A stretch of DNA of 64,000 nucleotides from Labrys miyagiensis. Lineage in GTDB: Bacteria > Pseudomonadota > Alphaproteobacteria > Rhizobiales > Labraceae. The notes beneath the pieces are model-generated. The model did no database searches. It was not told the origin of the DNA and saw only the letters and a program-made list of their open reading frames with translations. Below are positions 55,337 through 64,000 of the stretch, piece by piece (the stretch's first letter is position 1; every line of letters starts with the position of its first letter). Where the stretch lies: positions 61,649 through 125,648 of the forward strand of contig NZ_BSPC01000034.1 in assembly GCF_030160835.1 (NCBI RefSeq). Reading direction: 5' to 3'. A program made the position numbers and the translations under genes.

Positions 55337-57343
55337 ATGTCCTCCACTGACACGGTCGCAGTGAGCCCCATTTTTGGCCGGTTCACCCTCGAAAGCATCC
55401 CCTACCATGAGCCGATCCTGGTCGGCACCTTCCTCGTGGTGGCGGCCGGCGGCATTGCGGTGCTGAGCGCCATCACCTATTTCCGCCTCTGGGGCTATCT
55501 GTGGCGCGAGTGGGTCACCAGCATCGACCACAAGCGCATCGGCGTCATGTATCTGATCCTGGCGCTGATCATGTTCCTGCGCGGCTTCTCCGACGCCATC
55601 ATGATGCGCGCCCAGCAGGCGATCTCCTTCGGCGACTCGCAGGGCTACCTGCCGGCGCATCACTACGACCAGATCTTCACCGCCCATGGCGTGATCATGA
55701 TCTTCTTCGTGGCGATGCCCTTCGTCACCGGCTTCATGAACTTCGTGGTGCCGCTGCAGATCGGCGCGCGCGACGTCGCCTTCCCCTTCCTCAACAATTT
55801 CTCCTTCTGGATGACGACGGCCGGCGCGGTGATCGTGATGATGTCGCTGTTCGTCGGCGAGTTCGCCAAGACGGGCTGGCTCGCCTATCCGCCGTTGTCG
55901 GGCATCGCCTACAGTCCGGATGTCGGGGTCGACTATTACATCTGGGGCCTGCAGGTGGCCGGCATCGGCACGCTGCTGTCGGGCGTCAACCTGATCGCCA
56001 CCATCGTCAAGATGCGCGCACCCGGCATGACCATGATGAGGATGCCCATCTTTACCTGGACGGCCCTGTGCACCAACGTGCTGATCGTCGCCGCCTTCCC
56101 GGTGCTGACGGCCGTGCTCGCGCTGCTGTCGCTCGACCGCTATGTCGGCACGAACTTCTTCACCAACGACCTCGGTGGCAATCCGATGATGTATGTGAAC
56201 CTCATCTGGATCTGGGGCCATCCGGAGGTCTACATCCTCGTGCTGCCGGCCTTCGGTATCTTCTCCGAAGTCACCTCGACCTTCTGCGGCAAGCGCCTGT
56301 TCGGCTATACCTCGATGGTTTACGCCACGGTGGTGATCACCATTCTGTCCTACCTGGTGTGGCTGCATCACTTCTTCACCATGGGTTCCGGCGCCAGCGT
56401 CAACTCCTTCTTCGGCATCACCACCATGGTGATCTCGATCCCGACGGGTGCGAAGATCTTCAACTGGCTGTTCACCATGTATCGCGGCCGCATCCGCTTC
56501 GAACTGCCGATGATGTGGACGGTGGCCTTCATGCTCACCTTCGTGATCGGCGGCATGACGGGCGTCATGCTGGCCGTGCCGCCGGCCGACTTCGTGCTGC
56601 ACAACTCCCTGTTCCTGATCGCCCACTTCCACAATGTGATCATCGGCGGTGTGCTGTTCGGCATGTTCGCCGGCGTGAACTACTGGTTCCCCAAGGCCTT
56701 CGGCTTCAAGCTCGACCGCTTCTGGGGCCTGATCTCCTTCTGGTTCTGGGTGGTGGGCTTCTGGGTCGCCTTCATGCCGCTCTACATTCTCGGCCTGATG
56801 GGCGTGACCCGGCGCCTGCGCCACTTCGACGATCCCTCGCTGCAGATCTGGTTCGTCATCGCCGCCTTCGGCGCGCTGCTGATCGCGGTCGGCATCTTCG
56901 CTCTGCTCATGCAGTTCTATGTCAGCTTCAAGAACCGCGAGCAGCTGCGCGACACGACGGGCGATCCCTGGGATGGCCGCACGCTGGAGTGGTCGACGTC
57001 CTCGCCGCCGCCCGTCTACAACTTCGCCTTCACGCCGGTGGTGCATGACCTCGACACCTGGGCCGACATGAAAAGCCGCGGCTACCAGCGTCCGCTGGAA
57101 GGCTTCAAGCCGATCCATATGCCCAGGAATACCGGCGCCGGAGCCATCCTGGCCCTGTTCTCCGCCGGCTTTGCCATCGGCATGATCTGGTATGTCTGGT
57201 GGCTGGCCATCCTGTGCTTCGTGGCCGCGGTGGTGGTCGCCATCGGCCATACCTTCAACTACAACCGCAACTTCCACATCCCCGCCGAACAGGTGATCGC
57301 CACCGAAAATGCGCGCACGCGCCTTCTCGCGGCGGGAGAATGA
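55337..57343 (+). CDS. cyoB: Cytochrome bo3 ubiquinol oxidase subunit I
   Basis: 668 residues, with 15 helices as in CyoB. It holds the low-spin heme and the heme-CuB reaction centre and pumps protons. Visible ligands and motifs: [17 protein letters not shown] (heme b His), [18 protein letters not shown] (CuB His with crosslinked Tyr), [12 protein letters not shown] (two CuB His) and [13 protein letters not shown] (heme His pair). MSSTDTVAV at 55337 gives the right length. The stop overlaps the cyoC start region. Confidence 0.96.
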   Translation: MSSTDTVAVSPIFGRFTLESIPYHEPILVGTFLVVAAGGIAVLSAITYFRLWGYLWREWVTSIDHKRIGVMYLILALIMFLRGFSDAIMMRAQQAISFGDSQGYLPAHHYDQIFTAHGVIMIFFVAMPFVTGFMNFVVPLQIGARDVAFPFLNNFSFWMTTAGAVIVMMSLFVGEFAKTGWLAYPPLSGIAYSPDVGVDYYIWGLQVAGIGTLLSGVNLIATIVKMRAPGMTMMRMPIFTWTALCTNVLIVAAFPVLTAVLALLSLDRYVGTNFFTNDLGGNPMMYVNLIWIWGHPEVYILVLPAFGIFSEVTSTFCGKRLFGYTSMVYATVVITILSYLVWLHHFFTMGSGASVNSFFGITTMVISIPTGAKIFNWLFTMYRGRIRFELPMMWTVAFMLTFVIGGMTGVMLAVPPADFVLHNSLFLIAHFHNVIIGGVLFGMFAGVNYWFPKAFGFKLDRFWGLISFWFWVVGFWVAFMPLYILGLMGVTRRLRHFDDPSLQIWFVIAAFGALLIAVGIFALLMQFYVSFKNREQLRDTTGDPWDGRTLEWSTSSPPPVYNFAFTPVVHDLDTWADMKSRGYQRPLEGFKPIHMPRNTGAGAILALFSAGFAIGMIWYVWWLAILCFVAAVVVAIGHTFNYNRNFHIPAEQVIATENARTRLLAAGE

Positions 57344-57345
57344 TC

Positions 57346-57990
57346 ATGTCGCAGAATACCATCCTCATGCCGGACACCGAGGCCAAGAGCGCGGCCCCGG
57401 TCTTCTACCTGGCGGACGAGCACGACCATCCCGAGGGGTCGAGCACGATGCTCGGCTTCTGGATCTACCTGATGAGCGATTGCCTCATCTTCGCGATCCT
57501 GTTCGCCACCTTCGGCGTGCTCGGCGGCAATTACGCCGCCGGCCCTTCACCGAGGGACGTGTTCGAGCTGCCGCTGGTGGCGCTCAACACCTCGATGCTG
57601 CTGCTCTCCTCGATCACCTATGGCTTCGCCATTCTGTCGATGATGGAGAACCGCGTCGGCGCCACGCAGGGCTGGCTCGCCGTCACCGCCTTGTTCGGCA
57701 TGGCCTTCGTCGGCATCGAGCTCTATGAGTTCCACCATCTCTTCGTGGACGGCGCCACGCCCCAGCGCAGCGGCTTTCTCTCGGCCTTCTACACGCTGGT
57801 CTCCACGCACGGGCTGCATGTCAGCACGGGCCTGCTCTGGATGTTCACGCTGATGGTGCAGGTCGCCCGCTATGGCCTCACCACCGCCAACCGCCGCCGC
57901 CTGATGTGCCTCAGCCTGTTCTGGCACTTCCTGGACATCATCTGGATCGGCGTCTTCACCTTTGTCTACCTGATGGGGATCCTGCGATGA
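57346..57990 (+). CDS. cyoC: Cytochrome bo3 ubiquinol oxidase subunit III
   Basis: 214 residues, five helices. [38 protein letters not shown] and [20 protein letters not shown] are typical of the heme-copper subunit III family. ATG 57346 is eight bases after GGGAG; ATG 57340, overlapping the cyoB stop, is the alternative. It stabilises subunit I in the membrane. Confidence 0.93.
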   Translation: MSQNTILMPDTEAKSAAPVFYLADEHDHPEGSSTMLGFWIYLMSDCLIFAILFATFGVLGGNYAAGPSPRDVFELPLVALNTSMLLLSSITYGFAILSMMENRVGATQGWLAVTALFGMAFVGIELYEFHHLFVDGATPQRSGFLSAFYTLVSTHGLHVSTGLLWMFTLMVQVARYGLTTANRRRLMCLSLFWHFLDIIWIGVFTFVYLMGILR

Positions 57991-58349
57991 GCGCCGACGC
58001 CCACCACGACGACCTCGCGCCCTCGCACGGCACCCGCAAGAGCTACATCACCGGCTTCCTCATGTCGGTGGTGCTGACCGCCATCCCCTTCTACCTGGTG
58101 ATGAGCGGGGTGCTGTCGAACCTTGCCACCTCGCTGATCGTCATCGCCCTGGCGGTGATCCAGATCTTCGTGCACATGATCTACTTCCTGCACATGGACG
58201 CCAAGTCCGAGGGCGGCTGGAATCTCATGGCCCTGATCTTCACCGTGGTGCTGGTGGTGATCACGCTGACAGGTTCGATCTGGGTGATGTACCACCTGGT
58301 CAACAACATGATGCCTGTCTCCGTGCATGACATGAGCCAGATGCCGTGA
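57987..58349 (+). CDS. cyoD: Cytochrome bo3 ubiquinol oxidase subunit IV
   Basis: 120 residues, three helices: [40 protein letters not shown] and [20 protein letters not shown], matching CyoD. Start overlaps the cyoC stop (ATGA). It assists assembly of the CuB site in E. coli. Confidence 0.93.
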   Translation: MSADAHHDDLAPSHGTRKSYITGFLMSVVLTAIPFYLVMSGVLSNLATSLIVIALAVIQIFVHMIYFLHMDAKSEGGWNLMALIFTVVLVVITLTGSIWVMYHLVNNMMPVSVHDMSQMP

Positions 58350-58359
58350 GACCGCCGCC

Positions 58360-59100
58360 ATGACCCGGGACGGTGACCGAGAGGACCGGTCATCCCGCTC
58401 GGCGGCCGCCTTCACCGGCCTGGTGCTGGCGCTGGTCTTCGCCGTCATCGTGCTAGCCGGGCTCGGCCTCTGGCAGGTCGAGCGGCGCACCTGGAAGCTT
58501 GGCCTGATCGACCAGATCGATACCCGCATCCATGCTGCTCCGGCGCCAGTCCCGGGGCCGGAAGACTGGTCGGGAATCGGCGCCGACAAGGACGCCTACC
58601 GGCATGTCCAGGCCGTCGGCTCCTTCCTCGATGTGCCTCCCACCTTCACGCAGGCGACCACCGCTTTGGGCGGCGGCTATTGGGTGCTCTCGCCGCTCAA
58701 GACCCACAAGGGCTTCGTGGTGCTGGTCAATCGCGGCTTTGTCTTGCCGGGCCAGCGCGGCACGGTGGGCAATGCCTTCGGGCCGGCCGAGGTGACCGGC
58801 CTCCTGCGCGTCAGCGAGCCGGAAGGCGGCTTCCTGCACAGCAACGATCCCTCCGACGACCGCTGGTACTCGCGCGACGTCGACGCCATCGCCCAGAAGC
58901 GCGGGCTCAAGGACGTCGCCCCCTATTTCATCGACGCCGACAAGGGCTCCCCGGATGCCGTGCCGGTCGGCGGGCTGACGGTGGTGGACCTGCCCAACAA
59001 CCATTTCGTCTATGCGCTGACCTGGTTCGCCCTGGCGATCATGGCGGTGGCGGGGCTGGTGTTCCTGATCCGGGACGAGCGGAAGGCAAGGCGGGGGTAA
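58360..59100 (+). CDS. SURF1-family oxidase assembly protein
   Basis: 246 residues with an N-terminal helix (GLVLALVFAVIVLAGLGLWQ) and a C-terminal helix (YALTWFALAIMAVAGLVFLI) bracketing a periplasmic domain, the SURF1 layout. GLWQVERRTWKLGLI and NNHFVYALTWF are the conserved end motifs. SURF1 helps insert heme into heme-copper oxidases. It follows cyoD by ten bases, so it is the fifth operon gene. Confidence 0.92.
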   Translation: MTRDGDREDRSSRSAAAFTGLVLALVFAVIVLAGLGLWQVERRTWKLGLIDQIDTRIHAAPAPVPGPEDWSGIGADKDAYRHVQAVGSFLDVPPTFTQATTALGGGYWVLSPLKTHKGFVVLVNRGFVLPGQRGTVGNAFGPAEVTGLLRVSEPEGGFLHSNDPSDDRWYSRDVDAIAQKRGLKDVAPYFIDADKGSPDAVPVGGLTVVDLPNNHFVYALTWFALAIMAVAGLVFLIRDERKARRG

Positions 59101-59140
59101 CCTCTGGGATCGCAGGCTTCCAGCCTGCATCTTCCTTTGT
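59101..59140. repeat. Family-A half-element (core AGGCTTCCAGCCT)
   Basis: CTCTGGGATCGCAGGCTTCC then AGCCTGCATCTTCC; only the left arm is present. It lies between the convergent surf1 and regA genes. Confidence 0.6.
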
Positions 59141-59163
59141 CGAGAGCGCGGCGGCCCCAGGAC

Positions 59164-59697
59164 TCACCGCAGCCGCCGCTTCTCCAGCTTCCGCGCCAGC
59201 GTTCTTCGATGCATGCCGAGCCGGCGCGCCGTCTCGGAGATGTTGAACTGCGTCTCCACCAGCGTCTCGTGGATGCGCTCCCATTCCAGGTTCTTGATCG
59301 AGGTGGGGGCAGCGCCGGTCGGCACGCTGGCGTCGCCGTTGCTGCGCTGGAAGGCGGCCTCGATGTCGTCGGTGTTGGAGGGCTTGGCGAGATAGTGGCA
59401 GGCGCCGAGCTTGATCGCCTCCACCGCGGTGGCGATCGAGGCAAAGCCGGTGAGCACCACGATCTTCATGTCGGGATCGTGGAGATGCAGAGCCTTGACA
59501 CATTCGAGGCCCGAGCCGCCGGCAAGCTTGAGATCCACGACGGCATGGTCGGGCGAGTGCTCCTCCAGGAGCTTGCGCACCTCCTCCAGGCCGGCCGCCT
59601 GATGCACCGCATAGTCGCGGCGCTCGAAGGAACGGCGCAGGGCACGGGCGAAGGAGGTGTCGTCCTCCACGATCAGCAGCGTGCGCTCAGGCTCCAT
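59164..59697 (-). CDS. regA: RegA/PrrA/ActR-family redox response regulator
   Basis: 177 residues. Receiver with VEDDTSFARALRRSFERR, phospho-Asp in HAVVDLKLAGGSGL and LAKPSNTDDIEAAF, then a short linker and the Fis-type helix-turn-helix ISETARRLGMHRRTLARKLE. Size and the near-invariant HTH match RegA (ActR, PrrA, RoxR). Known members switch respiratory, nitrogen and carbon functions with redox state. It overlaps the regB stop by 11 bases. Confidence 0.93.
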   Translation of the reverse strand: MEPERTLLIVEDDTSFARALRRSFERRDYAVHQAAGLEEVRKLLEEHSPDHAVVDLKLAGGSGLECVKALHLHDPDMKIVVLTGFASIATAVEAIKLGACHYLAKPSNTDDIEAAFQRSNGDASVPTGAAPTSIKNLEWERIHETLVETQFNISETARRLGMHRRTLARKLEKRRLR

Positions 59698-60979
59698 CGG
59701 CCTCTCCTGCCTCGCCGGGGGAGAGGGAAGCGAGCGGCAGCGTCAGCTCCACCCGCGCGCCGCCGGTGATTTCATTCCCAGCCGTTACCGTGCCTCCGAG
59801 CTTGCGCACCACATTCACCACCAGGAAAAGACCGAGGCCGCCGCCCGGCCTGTTCTTGCTGGAATTATAGGGTTTGCCGAATTGGTCCAGCATTTCCTTG
59901 GCAAAACCGGGCCCTGCATCCCTGACCTGCAGGGCGATCATGTCGTCCCGCCGCTCGAGCGTGACGCCGACCCAGCTCGCGGAGGCTTCGAGCGCATTGT
60001 CGAAAAGGTTGAAGACGATCTGCTTGAGGGCCGAATCCGAGACGATCGCTGCATCCGCCCCGAAGACGTTCTCATAGTCGAACCAGGCCGGCGAGCGGTG
60101 GGCGCGCCACTCCTCCGCCAGCCCGTCGAAGAAAATGTTGACGCTGGTGCGCAGCGTGCCCTCGCCGCGCATTTCGCCGGAGGACATCAGGATGCCGGTG
60201 ACGATCGCCTTACAGCGGTCGAGCTGGCTGCGCATTTCCTGCAGCTCCTGCGTCACCTCGCTGTCGGCCTTGAACAGGGGCATGCGCTGCCAGTCGCTGA
60301 GGATCACCGAGAGCGTGGCGAGCGGGGTACCGAGTTCATGCGCCGCACCGGAGGCGAGCAGGCCCATGCGCACGATATGGTCCTCCTCGGCCGATTGCTG
60401 GCGCAGGCTGGCGAGGTGGGCATCGCGCGCCCTGAGGTTGCGGTCGATACGGGTGACGAAGAACACCAGGAGGATCGCCGCCAGCACGAAGCAGATGAAC
60501 AGGCCCTGCGTCTGGAGGTTGGTCAGGTCGCTGCTGGTCTGCCGTGGAAGGGCGATGGGCCGGTTGTAGGTGGTCAATCCGATGAAGCAGGCGCTGGTGA
60601 TGGCGAGTAGCGTCCAGATCGACCAGGTCTCCAGCAGCACGGCGCCGATGATCACCTGCAGGAGATAGAGATAGATGAAGGGATTGGAGGCCCCTCCGCT
60701 CAGATAGAGCTGCACGGTGAGGGCGGCGACATCGAGCAGGAGCTCGAGGAAGAGCTCGGTGTTGCTCACCGCATCCTGGTTGCGATGGCGCAGGAGGCTG
60801 ACGACGTTGAGCGCCACCAGGAAGGCGATCACCACGGCCATCTCGATGAGGGGCAGGGGGATGCCGAGCACGAGATCGACGAAGAGGATGGTGACGACCT
60901 GTCCAATCACCGCCAGCCAGCGCAGCTGGATGAGCAAATAGAGGTTCTTCTTGTTGGTGGTGTCCTGGATCGAGTTCAT
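59687..60979 (-). CDS. regB: RegB/PrrB/ActS-family redox sensor kinase
   Basis: 430 residues with six N-terminal helices. The quinone-binding motif GGASNPF (GGxxNPF) lies between helices 3 and 4. The H-box reads GLLASGAAHELGTPLATLSV. The redox-box cysteine is present in SQLDRCKAIVTGIL, corresponding to RegB Cys265. HATPase boxes NLFDNALEAS, VRDAGPGF and GGGLGLFLVVNVV follow. The ATG at 60979 (MNSIQDTT) is preferred to an upstream TTG. Confidence 0.93.
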   Translation of the reverse strand: MNSIQDTTNKKNLYLLIQLRWLAVIGQVVTILFVDLVLGIPLPLIEMAVVIAFLVALNVVSLLRHRNQDAVSNTELFLELLLDVAALTVQLYLSGGASNPFIYLYLLQVIIGAVLLETWSIWTLLAITSACFIGLTTYNRPIALPRQTSSDLTNLQTQGLFICFVLAAILLVFFVTRIDRNLRARDAHLASLRQQSAEEDHIVRMGLLASGAAHELGTPLATLSVILSDWQRMPLFKADSEVTQELQEMRSQLDRCKAIVTGILMSSGEMRGEGTLRTSVNIFFDGLAEEWRAHRSPAWFDYENVFGADAAIVSDSALKQIVFNLFDNALEASASWVGVTLERRDDMIALQVRDAGPGFAKEMLDQFGKPYNSSKNRPGGGLGLFLVVNVVRKLGGTVTAGNEITGGARVELTLPLASLSPGEAGEADGA

Positions 60980-61030
60980 CGTGCTGTTCTGGCACGGATC
61001 GGGCAAGGGCGCGAGGAGCCTCCCCCGGCC

Positions 61031-63007
61031 TCAGCTCTTGTTGATGTTGCCGTTCGAGATCTCGGCCACGGGCGCCTTGCTCATCAGGCCTTCGATACGG
61101 TCGCGTTCCTGCTTGAAGGCGGTGAGGAGGTCGCCATTGAGCTCGCGGCCCTGCGGCAGCTTGATGCGCATCGGGTCGACGAAGCTGCCATTGATCTTCA
61201 CCTCGTAGTGGATGTGCGGGCCGGTCGCTAGGCCAGTCATGCCCAGATAGCCGATCACCTCGCCCATGGTGACCTGGGCACCCTCCACCGAGGTGCGGGC
61301 GAAGCCGCTCATATGCGAATAGGTGGTGACATAGCCATTGGCGTGCTGGATCTCGATATGGCGGCCATAGCCGTTGGTCCAGCCAGCCTTGACGATCGTG
61401 CCGTTGCCGGTGGCGTGGATGGGCGTGCCGATCTTGTCGGCCCAGTCCACGCCGGTATGCATCTTGTAATAGCCGAGGATCGGGTGGCGCCGCATGCCGA
61501 AGGTCGAGCGCATCTCGCCGCCGTCGATCGGCTTGCGGGTCAGGAATTTGCGGGCCGACTTGCCGTCCTCGTCGTAGTAGTCGACCTTGCCGTCATCCAT
61601 GCTCTGGAAGCGGTAATAGCGCTTGAGCTCGCCGTTGACGGTGAGGGCGGTGTAGAGGATGTCGCCCACCGGCTTGCCGCTGTCGTCCTGCTCGTAGAAC
61701 AGCTCGAAGGTGTCGCCCGGCTTGGTATGACGGGTAAGATCGACGTCATAGGCATAGACATGCATCAGGCGATCGATCATCTCCTTCGGCACCTGCTGCT
61801 TCATGGCCGTCTCGTAGATCGAGTAATACAGCCTGATACCGGTGCCAGTGTCGTCGTCGCCATTGTCGTCGCCACCGGCATTCTGGTTGTCCTGCGCGTT
61901 GGCGGCGATGTCGGTCGAGGTTGGGTCCTGCACCGAGACATAGTCGCCGGTATCGGAAAGCACCACCGTGCCCAGATGCTTGTCAGCGCTGTAGACCGAG
62001 AGCCGCACGGGGCGCGGCCTGTCGTCGTTCTCGCCGCCGGGCGCCACCAGCACGCGCAGGCGCAGGCCGCCATGCAGCTTGCCGACATCGCCGAGCGCCT
62101 TGGTAATCGCCTCGGTCTCCTGGTCGGTGGCGCCGAGGCCGCCGAGGATGGAGGAGAGCGTGTCCTTCTCGCCGACCTGGATGGTCTGCTCCTTCGAGCT
62201 GACCTCGCCGACGGTCTTGCTGACATTGGTGAAGTTCTCGGGGACGATGGTGATCTTCAACGCCGAATCGGGATCGGTCTGCACGTCGGTCTCGCGCAGG
62301 GCCGTGAGGTCGGGGCTGTCGCCCTCCTCGTCGTCGGACAGCGCCACGAATTGCGGCGGCAGGTCGGCGGCAGGGCCTGCGCCCTGGCTCTGGGCGCGCA
62401 CCAGGGCGGCCACCTGGTCATCCGGCAGGAGGGGGCCTGACGTCGGTTGGAAGCTCACGCCGGCGAGGTCACGGCTCGCCACCGTCACCTCGCCATCATC
62501 GTCGGGGGCCTGTTGCTGGGGCTGCTCCGCCGTCGGGGCGAGCGCCGCATCGGGATCGGCCGCCAGCGCCTGCGGGTTATAGGGGGGCACTTGCGAGGCG
62601 AGGCTTCCCGAGGCCATCTGCAGGCTCGCCAGGATGCGCGCGAAAGGCTTGACCTTGATCACATCCTTGTCGCCCACCTTGGTGGTGGTGGAGATGCGGA
62701 TGACCTGATGCGCCTCCATCGTGTCTGTTTGAATCAGGATGCGGTCGGACTTCTGGCTGGTATTGGTCTGCGTCTCGCTGTCCCTGGCGACGCCGGGGGC
62801 GATCTGGGGCAGGCTGGCGATGCTGTACTCGCCGTCGAGGGCGGCATAGACCGCGCCGCCCATCAGGCCCGCGCCGAACAGGCCGGTGAGAATCGTACCG
62901 GTGAGCCAGCGCAGCGAGACCTTGCGCCGGTCGAGTGCCCGGCCGCCATCGGCCGATAGGGGCGGCTGCATGCCGGGGTCCGTGGCCCCGTGCCGGTCCT
63001 GACGCAT
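61031..63007 (-). CDS. M23-family peptidoglycan peptidase with large periplasmic N-terminal region
   Basis: About 658 residues. One N-terminal helix (WLTGTILTGLFGAGLMGGAV) anchors a long periplasmic part with acidic low-complexity linkers (DNQNAGGDDNGDDDTGTG). The C-terminal LytM/M23 domain has the zinc ligands in GYYKMHTGVDWAD (HxxxD) and ATGPHIHYEVKIN (HxH). The enzyme is intact by these motifs, so a true endopeptidase acting in cell-wall remodelling is inferred. ATG 63007 is the chosen start. Confidence 0.9.
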   Translation of the reverse strand: MRQDRHGATDPGMQPPLSADGGRALDRRKVSLRWLTGTILTGLFGAGLMGGAVYAALDGEYSIASLPQIAPGVARDSETQTNTSQKSDRILIQTDTMEAHQVIRISTTTKVGDKDVIKVKPFARILASLQMASGSLASQVPPYNPQALAADPDAALAPTAEQPQQQAPDDDGEVTVASRDLAGVSFQPTSGPLLPDDQVAALVRAQSQGAGPAADLPPQFVALSDDEEGDSPDLTALRETDVQTDPDSALKITIVPENFTNVSKTVGEVSSKEQTIQVGEKDTLSSILGGLGATDQETEAITKALGDVGKLHGGLRLRVLVAPGGENDDRPRPVRLSVYSADKHLGTVVLSDTGDYVSVQDPTSTDIAANAQDNQNAGGDDNGDDDTGTGIRLYYSIYETAMKQQVPKEMIDRLMHVYAYDVDLTRHTKPGDTFELFYEQDDSGKPVGDILYTALTVNGELKRYYRFQSMDDGKVDYYDEDGKSARKFLTRKPIDGGEMRSTFGMRRHPILGYYKMHTGVDWADKIGTPIHATGNGTIVKAGWTNGYGRHIEIQHANGYVTTYSHMSGFARTSVEGAQVTMGEVIGYLGMTGLATGPHIHYEVKINGSFVDPMRIKLPQGRELNGDLLTAFKQERDRIEGLMSKAPVAEISNGNINKS

Positions 63008-63697
63008 ATCCCTGTGGGCCGATCGTGGAGACAAAGTCGATTATTCCGCCAGATTACGCTGAACCCTGAAGGCGGGCCGCAATTCATGAAGATCGCCCGA
63101 TCCTGGGCGCGGACGGTGCCTCAGACAGGGGCGCCGGTCAATTCCAGAACCTCCTTAACCCCTGATCAATTGGGCCGAAGTGGGGCGGGAGGCAAGATTC
63201 AGCCGATTCCCGCCCTCGAATCAGGCCAGTGATGGGTACAGCCAATCTACGCGCGTTGGATGAACGAAATGCTGACGGCCGGGAACGACCAGGCAGAACC
63301 GCCTCATTCCTTCCTGCAAAGCCAGGCCTGCACTGCGGCGAGAGCCTTCGCCAAGACGGTACACGTACGCGCGCGATCGCTGCGGTGACTTTGGAGGTTG
63401 GAAGCGGGATTCTCGCCAGCCCATCGTCGCGCCCGCGCTGACCCGTTGGATCTGCGCGGTTCTCAAGGGCGGGGTTTCCATCACCGCCATCGACCGGAGC
63501 CGGCGCGCGGGCGCCTGAAGGCGGTATTCACCATCTCGAATCCGCGCTGCGGAGGGGAAAGGGATGGGGCACAAAAAAGCTCGGCTTTCTAGAATCTTGC
63601 CAATGAAATCAACATCTTGCTCAATTTTAGGGCAAGCTTCTCCACAGGGGGCGGCTAAAAAATCGTCACGCAACCGTCAAAAAAATGAAATCGGCTG
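63008..63697. other. Region without a supported gene upstream of an rRNA promoter
   Basis: A 150-codon minus-strand frame (63673-63221) has no family resemblance and composition like random GC-rich DNA. The last 100 bases (63590-63690) are A+T-rich, as expected for an UP-element-like region ahead of an rRNA promoter. Confidence 0.45.
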
Positions 63698-63726
63698 TTG
63701 ACGCCTGAAAAGTCCCCCTCTATACA
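63698..63726 (+). promoter_or_regulatory. Ribosomal RNA operon promoter
   Basis: TTGACG (63698-63703), 17 bases, TATACA (63721-63726), close to the rhizobial rrn promoter type TTGAC-N17-TATA. An A+T-rich block with CAAAAAAATGAAAT lies just upstream. Confidence 0.75.
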
Positions 63727-63734
63727 GCGGCCAT

Positions 63735-64000
63735 CGACGGACGGCGCTGCCGCGAATGAGCGGCGGGGCTGGTTTGTCGCCTCTTCTGCTTAAGAACGCG
63801 GGGTTTCGAACCTAGTGCGAGCTGGGGCCGAAGGGGCGTCTGAGAGATTGAATGAGTTCTGCTCGTTCCCGCTATTTGACAATTGCATCGGAAGAAAGAG
63901 AAACGCAGGCGACGATGTTCTTGCGGATACCCTGGAAGGGGTATCGAAAAGTGAGACTTATCGGCGAGACTGCGTTTTAAAGAGCTACCCCTGTATTTTT
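63735..64000 (+). other. rRNA operon leader (16S gene begins beyond the window)
   Basis: CTATTTGACAATTGCATCGG is followed by AAGAAAGAGAAACGC and GATGTTCTTGCGGATACC. This block is characteristic of sequence just before 16S rRNA in rhizobia, containing processing and antitermination (boxA-like) elements. The 16S start itself (AGAGTTTGATC) is not reached. Confidence 0.75.

Noticed and set aside
55304-57277. 657-codon minus-strand open frame
   Set aside because: Antisense shadow of cyoB with no domain similarity.
63221-63673. 150-codon minus-strand frame before the rRNA promoter
   Set aside because: Low-information sequence, no ribosome-binding site and no family resemblance.

Overview
The window is GC-rich and repeat-laden, with gene content typical of Alphaproteobacteria and most likely order Hyphomicrobiales (Rhizobiales). 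Pointers are a GSII-type glutamine synthetase with a divergent gstI-like gene, an IalB-family protein, a Ros/MucR regulator, a RegB/RegA pair, and an rRNA leader of the rhizobial type at the right end. The genus cannot be fixed from sequence alone. Nearly every intergenic gap in the left half and many in the right half carry palindromic repeats.

Layout. 1-3.5 kb: sugar ABC transporter (binding protein cut by the window edge, permease, double ATPase). 3.9-5.8 kb: a DraRnl-type RNA ligase and a TetR regulator. 6.1-9.2 kb: HlyD/ABC-2 export operon with a palindromic operator on its promoter. 9.4-13.6 kb: GlxA-type AraC regulator, isonitrile hydratase, YqjI-like PadR regulator and a DHA2 MFS pump. 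13.9-16.1 kb: corrinoid protein, DUF1638 protein, VUT/YhhQ transporter. 16.2-22.4 kb: IalB protein, membrane protein, rlmN, glnII with a sigma-54 promoter, gstI-like gene, class I fructose-bisphosphate aldolase. 22.4-26.1 kb is accessory: a hairpin-rich non-coding stretch, a decayed 3' copy of the aldolase gene, and an A+T-rich DUF262/HEPN gene pair whose first gene is frameshifted.

26.2-32 kb: small lipoprotein, membrane protein, zwf, ChaA-type antiporter, outer-membrane beta-barrel. 32.2-40.9 kb: ECF sigma factor with a SnoaL-like tail, esterase, a MucR homologue without its zinc cysteines, three unrecognised small proteins, an OmpR-type two-component system, a DUF3313 lipoprotein. 41-49.1 kb: one seven-gene operon (amiC, ANTAR regulator, dppC-, dppB-, dppA-like genes, formamidase, fused dppDF-like ATPase) behind a promoter and an intrinsic terminator arranged as an ANTAR-controlled attenuator. 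49.5-63 kb: clpB, an MHS-family transporter, cyoABCD-surf1, regA/regB and an M23 peptidase. 63.7-64 kb: promoter and leader of an rRNA operon whose 16S gene lies beyond the edge.

Genes that appear to work together: the amide-sensing operon (sensor, antiterminator, transporter, amidase); the TetR regulator and efflux operon; glnII and its divergent small putative translation inhibitor; the cyo oxidase close to the redox-sensing RegBA pair; and the DUF262/HEPN pair, the most defence-like locus here.
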